A stretch of 64,000 bases of DNA. Source: Dryomyza anilis. Taxonomy: Eukaryota; Arthropoda; Insecta; Diptera; Dryomyzidae. Numbering within the stretch: the first letter of the stretch is position 1; every line of letters starts with the position of its first letter. The DNA lies in assembly GCA_951804985.1 (NCBI GenBank), contig OX638133.1, positions 28,426,963 through 28,490,962 of the forward strand, in the 5' to 3' direction. The notes under the pieces are model-generated. The model searched no databases, had not been told where the DNA came from, and saw only the letters and a program-made list of their open reading frames with translations. The translations under genes and the position numbers were made by a program. This document shows, piece by piece, positions 20,757 to 33,070 of this stretch.

Positions 20757-20825
20757 TTCATCGTAAACAATTCATCGTATCACAATTCATCGTATACACA
20801 ATTCATCGTATCTACAATTTATCGA
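20757..20825 (-). repeat. Inverted arm of the TATACGATGAATTGTG minisatellite
   Basis: ACAATTCATCGTATAC-type units run here in the opposite orientation to those at 19720-20640, separated by about 115 bp. Together they could form a large hairpin. Confidence 0.7.
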
Positions 20826-21199
20826 TATCGATAACGGGTGGTCTTTTGAAGTTTCGTGCTGCGCTGCTTTTCATTTCCTCATTGACACATCACAGATGCA
20901 TTTTGAGAAAATTAAAATGTATCATGAAAAAATAAAAACGTACTTTTGTATAAGAAAAAATATATATATATATATTTTGAAACGTATCAGAAAAAAGAAT
21001 TTCAGGGCAGCCAAAAAATTGTTGAGAGGTACAAAATTTTCCCATCTGATCACAACTGACGGCAAATTAATATGTTTCATACTTCTAAACAAAAACGTAC
21101 TACAAAATTAAAAAAAAAAAATAAAAGTACTTAGTACGAACTGCCAAGTCTTTCGTACTTTCAAAATAAAAACGTACTCTAAATAGTACGAAAGTACGT

Positions 21200-22039
21200 A
21201 CATATGCAACACTGCTACACACTCTACATTCTCAAAAGTGAATTAGTTAGTGTTCGATGTTTGCTGAGGCTGGAGTCAAGAGAAAATTTGTAAGGGCCAC
21301 AGTGCTGTTTATACAAAAAGAATTTGCAAATCTATTGAAAATCAAGGAATATTGGCCAAGTGTGCAAGTGAAATGGGCAAAAATAACGTTCGATTTAATG
21401 CAATCAGTGAATGATATAAAGATTGTTTTCATTTAGAAAAATTGTGTTCAAAAGAAGTGAAAATTATTTCCACTCAACAACGACGAGGGTGGAAATTGGA
21501 AAATTTTTTGTATTTTACTGGCGACTGTTGTTTGTTGGTGTTTTTGTTGTTGTTGTTGGTGGTGATATAGAAAAGTGCAAAAAGCAGAACCAAAAAGTGA
21601 AGTAAAAACCCACAGCAGCAGCAAAAAGTGTTCATTTTAATGTAAATTTAAGCAAAAAAAAAATTTTTTAGAATAACAAATAACGAGTGTTAAAAAATAT
21701 AAAATATGTGGAAAGTGCCGAAAAGTTGAATAATAAAAATCAAGAAAATGTGCATCAAATAAGTGAAAAGCAACAAAAATAAACGCAGGCGGTGGCTGCA
21801 AATCCAGTTTTACGGGCAGCAGTAGAAGCAGCATCAGGCATCCATCAGCAGTAGCCCAACCCGGCCCTTGAAAATCCTGTTTCTCTGCTCGTGCTTCTTT
21901 AGCTTCCAAACCAATTCCAATTACGCGTGTGATACATAAACAAATTAATAATTTTTAAAAATTATAAATTATTTGCTGCAACGACGACGACAACGACTTA
22001 TTTTTCTCTGTAAACATTTTGCAATTATTCAGCCGCAAA
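21200..22039 (+). promoter_or_regulatory. 5' UTR and promoter-proximal DNA of a plus-strand gene
   Basis: The stretch leads into the ATG at 22040. It changes from AT-rich spacer to the A-rich, CAG/GTTGTT-containing style typical of fly 5' UTRs (for example CAGCAGCAGCAAAAAGTG near 21614). The transcription start cannot be placed. Confidence 0.45.
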
Positions 22040-22076
22040 ATGTCGACGCGCTCTCAGCTGACGAAGGATTTAAACG
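22040..22076 (+). CDS. Short ATG exon of an unrecognised long-intron gene
   Basis: The ATG sits in a near-ideal fly context (GCAAAATG) and encodes MSTRSQLTKDLN plus one base before the strong donor G|GTGAGT. The exon ends in phase 1, the same as the ATG exon at 48336-48429, so the two could be alternative first exons feeding one downstream exon. The next certain exon lies outside the window or was not recognised. I cannot name the product. Confidence 0.55.
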
Positions 22077-22690
22077 GTGAGTGAAATAAATGATTTCGTC
22101 GTATGTGTTGCAGTCAACAATTAAATAGTGTTCTTAATTTTTATTGTTGTAAACAATGTCCTTAAATTACAACAACAAAACACCAACCGCCTAATCCTCA
22201 TGTTCATTCATTCATCATCATCTTCGTCGTCGTCAACGTATGTTTCCCACCACATCGTGTGTGTATTCGGTCTGTTTTGTTCGTCGTCGTCCTTTTCGTC
22301 GTGCATTTTATTTTACCTCGTCTGCACTTTTTGTGACGCTGCACGTATCCTTTTGCATTTCTTTTGCTTTTTTTTCAATATTCTTTTTTTTCCTTTATTC
22401 TTCATTATTTTGATTTTCTTTTTCTCCTTCTTTGTCTGCGCCGTTGTTTTGTTTTCTTGAAAGTCTCACTTGTTTTATCCTCCCCAGCAGTTGTATCCTT
22501 GTATCCTTTTTGAAAGATATGTTGGCTCCTGGCTGCTTTGTTATTGCTTTCTACTCTCATTACATTTTAATGTTTCTTTTTTTTTGAAATGTATGTCCAA
22601 GTTTTAATCTTTAAAAGCGGCAAAGATCAAAAACGAATATATCGTATTAATGACATATTCAACGCTTTAACTTTTCGTAAATTTAATTCT
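22077..22690 (+). other. Start of a large intron, T-rich with TCG/TCA microsatellites
   Basis: TCATCATC and TCGTCGTC runs lie at 22210-22310, followed by T-rich DNA. Apparent reading frames are low-complexity and not supported as genes. Confidence 0.45.
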
Positions 22691-23345
22691 TTGTAAAGAT
22701 AATTTTCTCAGTTATAAATATTCTCCGAACAATTCTTTCCCGGTAAATTTATATCAACGGTAATTCATCTCAGAAAGAATTTTTTACAGATACAATTTTC
22801 CCCGAGACAATTCTTTTCCAAGATCATTTTTTCACAAAAACAATTCTTATTAGTAACTCTTTTTTCCCGATACAATTTTTATACGAAATAATTTTACTGC
22901 TAGACAATTCATTTCAAAAATAATTCCTCCCCGAACAATACATCCCATAGAAAATTCTTCACACACAACTATTCTTTATTGATAGAATTTATACCGGAGT
23001 CAATTCTTTATCGAGATAAGTTTTCCCCCGAGACAATTCTTTATCGAGATAACTTTTCCCCGAGACAATTCCTATCTGAACAATTCATTTCAGGGAAAAA
23101 TCTTCACAGACACAATTTTTAACCTAGAATACTATAATTCTTTTTCAAAGATAATTCGTCCCCAAACAATACATTCCATAGATAATTCTTCACAGACAAC
23201 TTTTCCGCGAGACAATTCTTTCTTGAGAATTTTTTTTCGAGACAGTTCTTTTGAGAGATAATTCCTCCCCCGAAAAACATCCCAGTGAAAATTCTTCACC
23301 GAATAGTTCTTTGCAGAGACAATTCTTAAATAATACAAATTTTTA
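22690..23345. repeat. Degenerate minisatellite built on GAGACAATTCTTT
   Basis: Units of about 15-20 bp such as CCCGAGACAATTCTTT, GAACAATTC and CACAGACAATT recur with many variants. The same vocabulary, partly inverted (AATTGTCTCGGA), fills 59520-59830, so both belong to one repeat family. Confidence 0.65.
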
Positions 23346-24788
23346 AAGAACTAATTCATCTCCACAACTTAAAGTAGTTAAATTATCGGGCATATTTTGC
23401 AATTCATCTTCAAACGAAATATAAATATTTGATTTGAAAAATTGGGTAGAAGTTAAAAATAATATTGGCACTCCTCCTAAAAGGGCCCCTGAAACAAACT
23501 AAATCGAAGTACGACTGAGGTTTTTGGATTATAAAAAAGTTGGCAGGACAAAAAACGGTAACGGCATCCGAAAAGAGGGCCTAAAAATTACAAAAAGAAG
23601 CTGTTTTTTTCAAACTCCATTTCCTGGAATAGCGGAGTGGCAAAAAGTGATTTTCATACACGTAAATAGGACCTGTAAATAACAAATTTCCAGAATTTTC
23701 TAAAAATCTAAAAAAAAAACAGTTGTGACCCTGACGATTTTTGGTCGGTTTCAATATTTTATTCATTAAACCACACACCTCATTAGAAAGGGCGATTTTT
23801 AATACAATTCGCGCGTTTACATTTCCTGTGAATTTTTTTTGTGAATAAAAATTCCTCGCTGAGTTAAAAAATCTCGGAGGAAATCCCTTATCCGTATCCC
23901 TATTCCCTCTATCGAAGTTGGCATTTATGATTTGTACTACCTTATCGAGATGAATAAAAACTAAATTTCTTCTATGAATTAGTTAAAAATTGTAGAAATT
24001 TATTTGATACTAAATAAAAAATGCTTTTAAATTTATTTATTTTGTTTCACAAAATTTTGCTATGTTTTCTCAAAAAAATAAAAAATATATATTTTTTTTA
24101 ATTTTAATTCTTATTAGCTATAGTTAAACTTTTAGCAAATCAATGGAATTTTAATTGTTAAATTACAAAAATAGTTAAATTGTAACTAAATAGTTTGTTT
24201 TATACTGATTTTAAACTGAAATTAAAATTTATATAAGTAAATTATTGTAAATTTTACTTATTAACTAACTACGTCATAGGGTATTAAAATATTTTTCAAA
24301 ATTAATTCATTTGACAGTTGTAAAATATGCCACTCGAACAGCTTTATATTTAAATAGTTGTTTGCTGTTTTCAACAGGAAGATAACAAGTAATACATTCA
24401 GCAAATAATTTAATTACTCTTCTTAGTTGTGACTTAAAATTCATTCATTTTAAATGTTACGTGTTCAAGTTTTATTTTTATCGTACTACAAAATAAATAA
24501 TATAATCTATATTTAAAAAAACAAATTAGAACAGGTTAACATTGTTAAAAATTGTTAAAAATTGCTAAAAAAAGTTGTATATTTTAGTTACCAAAAGCAG
24601 AATTTAAAACAAAGTTATGTAAAACATAAAATTATTTATTTCAAATGTCAACAACTTTTAGAATTCGTTTGGGAAACAATTTATTTGTATTAAAAATCGA
24701 ATTAAAAAGAGTTTGTTCAAAAATGTTGATACCAAATCTATCGAGAGTTTTAAAATTTCCATATACTACAGTTGATTATAACCATTAA
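23346..24788. other. AT-rich intron/spacer, no gene seen
   Basis: No repeat shared elsewhere was noticed and no frame shows protein-like composition. Confidence 0.4.
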
Positions 24789-25212
24789 TCCATGGTTAAA
24801 TTATATTCAGGTTAAATCATCTTTAAAATTAAGGCGCCATTTACTTTTTTTTGAAAACTGTTTGAAAGTCTCAACATTTGTTTACGAAAAATTTAAAACA
24901 GAACATCAATGCTTTGTTTACAATTTCACAATATTAATAAAAATTCAAAACTCTAAAATCATCAAATCTCAACATTTAAAAAAATTTATAGACCTCCATG
25001 ACTTTAAAATGAACCATCGTGTATATAAAACGTAAAATAGTTAATTTGTGCAGTGAAATTTTAATAAAATAGTGAAAATTAAGTGCAAAAAACATAACCT
25101 TTAAATAAATTTTAAAATGACAATTGTTTGTTTTATTTTTCAATATTTTTTTCTTGATATTCTCAACATTTTGTATACCAACTATCTGTCTAGTTGAACT
25201 AACCTGTATTTA
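24789..25212 (+). mobile_element. MITE, CATGGTTGAAG family, copy 2
   Basis: It starts CATGGTTAAATTATATTCAG and ends near AACTAACCTGTATTTATAT. It aligns along its length with the reverse complement of 18059-18492. The terminal repeats are more decayed than in copy 1. Confidence 0.65.
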
Positions 25213-25465
25213 TATATATTTGTCAAATATTTTTCGATACAAAACTATTATTCAGAATTAAAAAAACATATTTTCTAAATAAATAAAATTTGTTTATAGA
25301 AAATAAAAACATTTTTGATACTGACTCGCCATATAGATCTCCTCAAATAGCGTTATACTTTAAAATAGGTTAAAAATGATCAAAACTCTATCGTTTTCAT
25401 TTCATTATATAGTTTAGCAAAAACGGTAAATGATATCATTTTGTTATCATTTGGTTAGTTGGAAT

Positions 25466-26278
25466 TAGAGATGGGCGCGTGCATGTTTTTGATGGCACGG
25501 ACACGCCGATAGGTGACACGCACGAGTACGAACCCGACGAGTAAAATTACAGGCACGCACGAGAAGCACGATAAAACACGGGGTTTTAAAAGACACGAAA
25601 AAACAACACAAAACACGGAAAAACTCGACAAAAAACGAAAAAATCACGGAAAAACATGAAAAAGCAAGCAAAATGTGAAAAATAATACCGAATCCGTTTA
25701 GATTTTTGGAACCAGAATCGTTATTAAAAATGTATTGAACGGGAACTGGAATCGAAACATATATATTTATTTCTGGTTGGAATCGGTACCGCCATTTTAA
25801 AAATATCGGAACCAGAACCGGAACAGATATTATAATCCCTGTCAGGGAACGCAAAGAACCGGAATCGGAACCGTTATAAAAAATGTATGGAACCGGAATC
25901 GAAATCCATTTTATGTGTTGTTGAAAGCGGAATCGAAACCACAATTTAAAAAAATCTTCGAACCCGAACCGTAACCGATATTCCAATAGGTTTTAGTCCC
26001 TGTAATAAATAATTCAAAAATTAAGTTTGATACTGTTTTATACTCTTAAATCCGTAAGTAAAACTAAAACAACAGATTTTTAAGAAAAGGCTAAAATATC
26101 ACAAAATTTTTATTTTCTGAATCTGGAAGGGTTTTTTTTAAATTGGGGTAGAAACTATGAAAAAAAATCTTTAATGCACGCACGGGCACGACAGCAACTA
26201 GCACGCACGGAGATTTGCACGCACAAACTCAGATTTTGGGGCGTGACACGAAAAAAGCACGGCACGCGTCCATCTCTA
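25466..26278. mobile_element. hAT-like element with TAGAGATGG ends
   Basis: TAGAGATGGGCGCGTGC at the left pairs with the inverted right end TAGAGATGGACGCGTGC. Subterminal GCACGCACG-type repeats lie near both ends, and the interior has repeated CCGGAATCG/GGAACCG motifs. The flanking 8-mers GTTGGAAT and GTAGAAAC agree at 5 of 8, so a target duplication is only suggestive. It is non-coding. Confidence 0.5.
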
Positions 26279-26285
26279 GTAGAAA

Positions 26286-27086
26286 CTATAAAATAATCTT
26301 TAATGGGCGCGTGTCTGATTTTGGAGGCACAGACGCGCCAGGGCTGAGCTATCCACTCCACTCCGGATGGATTTTTTTGGATTTTATACACTTAAAAAAA
26401 ATCCATGAATTTTGGACTTTTTTTTTTGGTTTTATTGATTTTTGTACATTTTTCGAATTATTACTAAGAAATTTGTGGTTTTCGGAGTACGATTTTTGTT
26501 TTGAAAATTTATGAATGAACCACCAAATCGAAAAAAAATATTAGGACCACTGCTGAAGACCACTCTCAGAAGATGTTGATAATGAAATGATTTATGTATT
26601 ATATTAACCAACATACTTATTAGTCAACATAGGCCTTTTGATCTAAACAATTTAATGATATAAATAGCTATATGTAGTCTCCGAAACTTTAGATTTAATA
26701 CAAGAGTTGTCCTGTTATAAAGAAGACATTCAAAATAGATTTGATCAGGCACTTAGGCCGTTTCATTTTTTTCGCCCATATGACTAATTCATTGAAGAAT
26801 ATTGAAGAAAACGGCTGAAGACGGTGAATTTTTTCCAGAAAGTATGTTTTAACCAAAAGTTATACAGCAGTTCTCGTCAGCGAAATGGTGGGAAGGAATA
26901 ACTTTAAAAACCGAAAAATCCTATTAAAATTATCTTATTTATAAATATTCAAAAAAATCCAATAAAATCCAAAAAAAAATCCAATAAAATCCTATAAAAA
27001 CCAATAAAAACCAAAAAAATCCGGTGGAGTTGATTTTTTTTTTAAATCCGGATTTTTCTCCAGTGCTGGCACGCACCCATCTCAGG
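26286..27086. mobile_element. Second ATGGGCGCGTG element, interrupted by a hAT-like insertion
   Basis: ATGGGCGCGTGTCTGATTTT near 26303 and the inverted CACGCACCCATCTC near 27070 are the same terminal sequences as in the neighbour at 25466-26278. Between them lies the insertion 26339-27068. The flank GTAGAAACTAT..ATCTTTAATG is also duplicated (near 26146 and 26279). Confidence 0.45.
26339..27068. mobile_element. hAT-like MITE nested in the preceding element
   Basis: The ends CAGGGCTGAG and CAGCACTGGAG (inverted) are of hAT type. The subterminal CCACTCCACTCCGGATGGAT pairs loosely with AACTCCACCGGATTTTT on the other side, with runs of AATCCAATAAAATCC inside. The flanking 8-mers AGACGCGC and GCACGCAC agree only at 5 of 8. 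Confidence 0.5.
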
Positions 27087-27877
27087 AATGTTAGAGAAAA
27101 ATAAGTTTTTACTCATTTCTTCTGATTTCTTGATACAAATATCGTTCTTGTCGATTAGAAATTGTCCGACTTATATTGAATTTTTTCAATATAATTTATT
27201 ATTTTTAATATGAATTACCACCTAAAACGTTTCCAATATTTGTTCTCATTATGTTTTTGTCGTTTTCAGCGTATATTTCATTTTCTCGCCAATATGACTG
27301 ATATAGTATACGGCGAAAAACAGTTTAAATATTAATGCAAAGAACAGACAAGAATTTGGTTATGATATCGAAACCTAAAATACCACTATCCATATCTGCT
27401 GTTCTTCTTTTAGGTTCAAGACATTGAATTTTTCCACAAAATATTATTTAACAAATTGTTTTTAAGTAGGTGGAGTTATAAATTCAATTAGTTACCATCA
27501 GATTAAATTTTCTCTTCTGTTTTCACTCTTGTACATCAAGTTCTGCGGAATTAGAGTGCAAAAAGTACAAAATTTAAATATTTAAGTGAAATTTTCAGAA
27601 AGGTTTCTGGAACCGTTTTGATTTTGCAACATATTACTTTAGTTCTAACATAGATTTTGTATTGGAAAATTTTTTTATGAAAAATATACATTGTGAGATT
27701 TTTCAATTCGCGGAAGAAAAAAAAACTAATGCTTAGATTTTTAAATTCCGACTATGATTTTTCTTTCAAAAAAGATATTTTTAATTCTAGTGTGATTTTT
27801 CTTACATAAATTTGTGTTCTTCTGATTTTTATATATTTCGTAGTATAAAATTGTATATATTACAGATTTTTATATAT
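27086..27877. other. AT-rich intron/spacer, no gene seen
   Basis: No recognisable repeat or coding stretch. Confidence 0.4.
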
Positions 27878-28431
27878 TAGGGATGTCCAAATTACATCGA
27901 TGTTTTTTTATAAACACTCGATATATTGCTTCGATACATCGATGTTTTCCGATGCAATATAAACATCAGAATCTATTCGATACTTCGATATATTTGTTCG
28001 TTATATCGAATCACTGTTAAATTCATATTTACGAATTAAAACTAGCTAAATTTAATTAAATTTGTTTATCTTTGTAATTCTATTTGAAATTAAACACCAT
28101 TTACACTTGCTTCATACATGGTTTTCGTGTTTTTCTCAAAATGGCATAACATGGATTTAGACATTTTTGATTCCAAACGCCTTAATTATTTTGTATAACA
28201 AAGCTCTTATATATTTTATCCTAATATATTTTATTTTGGATATATGACATGTTTTGACATATTAAAACTTATAAAATCATCGTCAAAATTTAAATAATTT
28301 ACCTAATAATTTATCATTCGACGCATCGAAAACAGCCATATTTTTGTTCGATACATCGGAAAACATCGATATTACGAGTCGATATATTGTATCGACCAAA
28401 ACATCGATGTTTTTTTCGGATGGACATCCCT
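27878..28431. mobile_element. Inverted-repeat MITE with GGGATGTCC ends and TA flanks
   Basis: GGGATGTCCA and the inverted TGGACATCCC lie just inside TA on each side. Near both ends are repeated ACATCGATGTTTT palindromes and TCGATACATCG motifs. The size is about 550 bp and it is non-coding. The TA flanks suggest Tc1/mariner-type mobilisation. Confidence 0.65.
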
Positions 28432-28959
28432 ATCTTAAAGAAATGGCTCATAGATTTTCAAATTTTCGATTAAAGAAAAATATATCGGAAATGCGAACAT
28501 TTGAAACATTTTTGTTTTTTGTTTAATATAAAAAAAATAAAATTTTAATAATGTTGCATATAAATGATTGTACCAGAAACCAAAAATAGCTCGTTTCCGC
28601 GTTTTAAACATTAAATTAAATTATTGTATTATGAAAATATTTATAATAGCTACATTTTACAGACGATTAAACCAGTTTAAAACAGTCCTTGCGCTGTGAC
28701 AATGACTAATGACTTTGTTATTAATACGACGAAAGTGCATTAAACCTAATAAAATTATAAATAAAACATATTTTTTATTTATAAACTGAATTTCAAGGAA
28801 ATGCAGCTTAGACCTAGTTAACGAGAGCCATTTGTGTCATAACAAAAACAAAAAATCAGATAATTAATTTAAAGCAATTAACACAAAGTCTTGAATTATA
28901 AAAATACATATTTATTTTAAACTTTCATCAAAACACAATCTGTGATTCGAGTAACTATA

Positions 28960-29840
28960 TTTGTATTTGCATGTGCGTCATGTAGCACAACTGACTGACG
29001 GAATGGCTAAATGGTTGACTGACTATCTGACTGGCTGCCTACTGCTGCGGTCGACGGTCCGTCGTTCGTCTACAACACTTGGAACCAAATCAAATAATAA
29101 TTTCCGTTCGAAATGAAATTGTGAATAACGTAGGTAAACATGGAAGCAACAATCATAAAGTATAGAGCCAGCTAAAAGGGATTTTCCTGTTTAACAAGAG
29201 CAGCAGTGCAGAGCAGTCGGCAACAACTAACACAGTCAGTCACAGTAGGAGCACCACCTCCACAGTGACGCCAAAAGGTGCTGCCACCCAGTAGCAGGCC
29301 TTTTTTTATTTCGTTATTCTCCAATATTATAAAATCTAGCTGACAAATTGCTTTACATTGCAGCGTACAATCTGGCAACACTGATTAACGAAAATAACCC
29401 CAAAGAATTAAAAAAACTAAAATGCGCAAAACACATAGCACACATACAACAGGAACAGGTTGCTGCTCAGCATTTGGCACCTTTGGCATTCAAGTGGAAA
29501 TGTTGACGCTGCCATCAACGATGACGACGTCGACGACATCAACAACAACATCATCAGCAGCAACAACAACAACATCATCAACAATCAACGCTCTGGTACA
29601 GGTTACCCCGTAGCAAGTCAAGCAGCCAGATTCATCCAGGAGGCGCTGTTGCCCCTGCCCTGTCACTGCACTGCACCGCACTCAGCCAGTCATTATTAAA
29701 TTGCTGCTGTGTTAGAAACAGGAAGAGCAAAGGATGCCCAACAACAAAACAAGAAGAAAAAACAATAAAAAAACAGCGTCACATAAAATCAGAAAAAGCA
29801 ACAAATATTTAATATTACAAAATAGTAGTAATAAAGAAAA
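28960..29840 (+). other. Possible non-coding exon of the plus-strand gene
   Basis: Composition shifts from AT-rich to balanced, with CAGTC/GACTGACTGA and CAGCAACAACA runs like fly 5' UTR exons. A donor-like A|GTGAGT lies at 29840-29841. A 63-codon Ser/Thr-rich frame (29422-29613) is probably an artefact of the ACA/TCA repeats. No acceptor could be fixed. Confidence 0.3.
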
Positions 29841-30064
29841 GTGAGTTTGTAAAAAAGGAGGCAAAAAATAAACTAAATGAAAAACTGTGTTAACGACGTG
29901 AATGAAGATCAAACAGGGTTGGCAGCAGCATTTAGTATTAACAAAAAAATAGTAGTAAAAAGCAGTAAAGGGAAAGAACGGACTTTTTTTATGGAGTTTA
30001 TTGATGATCCATCCTTTATAAAGAATCTTGAAAAAAAACTGATTAAAAATCGAATTATTATAAT

Positions 30065-30512
30065 CATGCCGATTATGGAATCCCGGGAATCCATTGCGGC
30101 GGGAAAATTGATTAAAAGTGATTATTGACTCCCTGGGATTTCCAGCGGCGGGAGTCGATATAGCAGTCCGCGAATTTGAAGAAAATATCTATATTATTGA
30201 AAACACGGCGGATTTTGTCTTCTTCTATTCACTTTTCAACCACACCGTTCTTTAATCCTATAATTTCTTGTTTTGTTTGTCTGCCAACATTATGGCGATC
30301 GTCTTCAAAATAAAAAATAAGTCCAATGGAATCCCTTTCACTTTGTTTAATTTTATTACATTTCACTTAACCGCAAACAGCTGTTTTCGGAGTGTTTTTG
30401 GAGGATCGATAAGGTAGTAGATTCGAGCGAATTCAATAATATAATTACTCAGAAAAAAAGAATCAAATCTACTCCCGCCGCATAGGATTCGTGGGATTCC
30501 ATAATCGGCATG
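30065..30512. mobile_element. MITE with ~40-bp inverted repeats (CATGCCGATTATGGAATCCC)
   Basis: CATGCCGATTATGGAATCCC at the left pairs with the inverted right end, and pairing continues to GCGGCGGGA. The similarity may extend a few bases outward (TATAATCATG against TATAGTCATG). It is non-coding and about 450 bp. Confidence 0.7.
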
Positions 30513-32438
30513 ACTATAGTCGATCATATATGATCGAGATGTTATTAAAAAACTTTTATAAAAAATTGTGTAACAAAATTATTCTAACAAAACGAATAAT
30601 GCTATTAAATGTTAAACACAAATGCAAAAGAAAAACGTTAATCATTGTCTGATTTGAAATCAGAGAAGTCTGATCAGACAATGATTCCATCCTGAACTAA
30701 ATATCTACTCGGATTCTTAGATCTGTCGGGAAGTGAATCAGCTATGGATGCTATTCTGGGTTTCGATTTCATAACCAATATCTGCCTCTAAATGAAATTA
30801 TCCTTATCCTTATGAAATTTTCACAATATCGTACAGAGGCAAATTCTCACAAAATCTCTCAAATTCTCACACAATTCTCACAAATTCTTCACTTATTTTT
30901 TGGTAATTTTCATTTGGAGCTCGTTTGTTTTGATAAAAAAAACCTTTAAACATAAATATTTGTATTCGAAAATAGTTTTGTTTTTCATTAATATAAATAC
31001 AGTGTTGCACCAATTCTTGAAGTATTTTTTTTCACTCCGTACGAGATATCTCCAAATCATGTGTTTCAAACGCACCAATCGGAGAACACAACTATTGTGA
31101 ATGAAAATTTTGTAAAATAAATACATACAATTTTTTTTTGAGAAATTTTGCAAATACTAGGAATCAGCTGAGTTATCATTATAAATTAGAAAAAATCCGT
31201 AACAAAATTTTTGAGAAAATCAAAATTTGAATTTTTGGAAGAAAATGGAGATCGATAACGAAATTTTGAAAAAATCGATGAACAAGTCAAATTTTGTATT
31301 TTTATTTTTGTAAATTTCAACTTTACGTACAATTTAAAAAAGGAAGAAATCTTGGGATTCGAGAATGTGATATACCATTGGAAATGTCTAAAATATGAGT
31401 GAAAAATTGATATTAATTTATCAGCAGATTAACTTTTATAATCAGTTTTCTTGAATATACTATGTAGTCATGTGCATTTACTAAACACCCTGTATCTTAA
31501 ACTGGGTGCAAAATAGGATATATTTTTATTTTACATTTTCTTATTTTTTTGAATCATAGATTTATCTACCGAGTTATTGACATCGATGAACCCTGTATAA
31601 TGCTGTGTTTTGCGAATCAAATAATTTGAAATTAAGTCCATATTTAAAACATTTATATCTGATTTGGGGAATATGTTGGGATAACTGTTAAATGTATTGG
31701 TTTAAAATTTAATATTTTCGTGTTTCTAAATGCATGGACATAGTCATTTTTGATTCCCAATGTCTCAATTCACCTTAAAAAAAATTTGTATTCATGCGAT
31801 TAGAACATTGCTAATTATTACGAATTTGATAATTTAATCGTATAAAGGGAAACGAACACATTTAAATGTAGTAGGTATTACTACGTTTAGATTAAAGTGA
31901 AAACCCTGACGGCCAGTAAGAAGCGGTGTTCATACGCTGTTTTTTTTGTGTTTTTTTTATATAGTTTGTGTAGATAAAAAGGAGAAAATATCCCAAGATA
32001 ATAATTTGCAAAAAAAAAACTTTTTGCTGCGCACAACTTTTAATGAAATTTTATATTTCTAAACCATAAACTGATGATCGTCATATAAAAGGCAAAATGA
32101 TGGAATTTTTTACTTGTTCATTTTTTTTTTCATACAAAAAACCCGATGATTATAAATCGCTAACTAATTGAATAATAAGAACGGAAACCGTAAAATACAG
32201 GCATATTGAGTTAGAATAATCTACTATTTAAATAACACAGTCGCATTTTATAAAAATTTAAATTTTCCAGCAAATCAAACGTTTTTTTTAACAATATTCT
32301 GTATAGGCCTAAATGTTATCGATAATCTATAATGAAATGATAGGGTTATCGATAAAAATGAAATGAAAGTTTATATTGAATTAGTTATCATTTTCGAAAT
32401 TGTGTTTTTTTTTACGTAAAATCGAAAGAGTAGGTTCC
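30513..32438. other. AT-rich intron/spacer with CCCTGTAT-type MITE ends
   Basis: AACACCCTGTATCTT near 31485 and GAACCCTGTATAATG near 31588 resemble common insect MITE termini, but no clean element could be drawn. TTATCGATAA motifs cluster at 32320-32360. Confidence 0.35.
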
Positions 32439-32817
32439 CAGCAAACCAAACGATAATTTTAGGATAATGATACGAAAACGATAGAGTTTTCGATAAGAAC
32501 GAACCTATCTAAAATGATATCGTTGTTTTTGTCTGTTATAGATATCGAGATGATATCATAAATGGATTTATTTTCGATAAACACATTTTATTTGTTTAGT
32601 AAATTTAATTTTTTTGAAAAAATTATAAAGAACACGCAATTAAATTTTCAAATACTTTGAGTTTTATATCTAAAATTTATTATTATCATATCGAATTTCT
32701 AAATTATCGTCATATGGTTTGTAGGATACATAATTCAAATTAAAAATATTTTTAGTTTCAATCGAAAATTTATCATTATTTCATCGATTTCTAAATTATC
32801 GTCAAATGGTTTGAAGG
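32439..32817. repeat. Possible MITE with CAGCAAACCAAACGATAATT ends
   Basis: CAGCAAACCAAACGATAATT at the left is loosely inverted in AAATTATCGTCAAATGGTTT at the right, and a similar AAATTATCGTCATATGGTTT lies 90 bp inside. The boundaries are uncertain. Confidence 0.35.
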
Positions 32818-33070
32818 GTTAATTAAAAAAAAGGAATTTTACTTTATATTTTACATAAAAAAAAACTGATTTTAAATCTAAAATAGTTATTGTATTCAGA
32901 GACTTTTATTTTTTGTATAACATTTTAATTCTTCACAAAGTTTCTTTTCTTGTACCTAGTAGAATTAATTCTAGAGCCAGGAACGGGAAGTCATCATTGA
33001 ATTTTGATCTTGTCAGAACGCGATCAGTTACAAGACCAATAAATGTCAGATTCAAGTCTGATTATACACT

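Noticed and set aside
23132..23338. Minus-strand frame with repeated KELSRKK-type motif
   Set aside because: It is a translation of the GAGACAATTC minisatellite.
25465..25986. A 173-codon minus-strand frame with repeated Pro-Val and Arg-Phe motifs
   Set aside because: It arises from GGAATCG/CCGGAACCG repeats inside a hAT-like element and has no domain.
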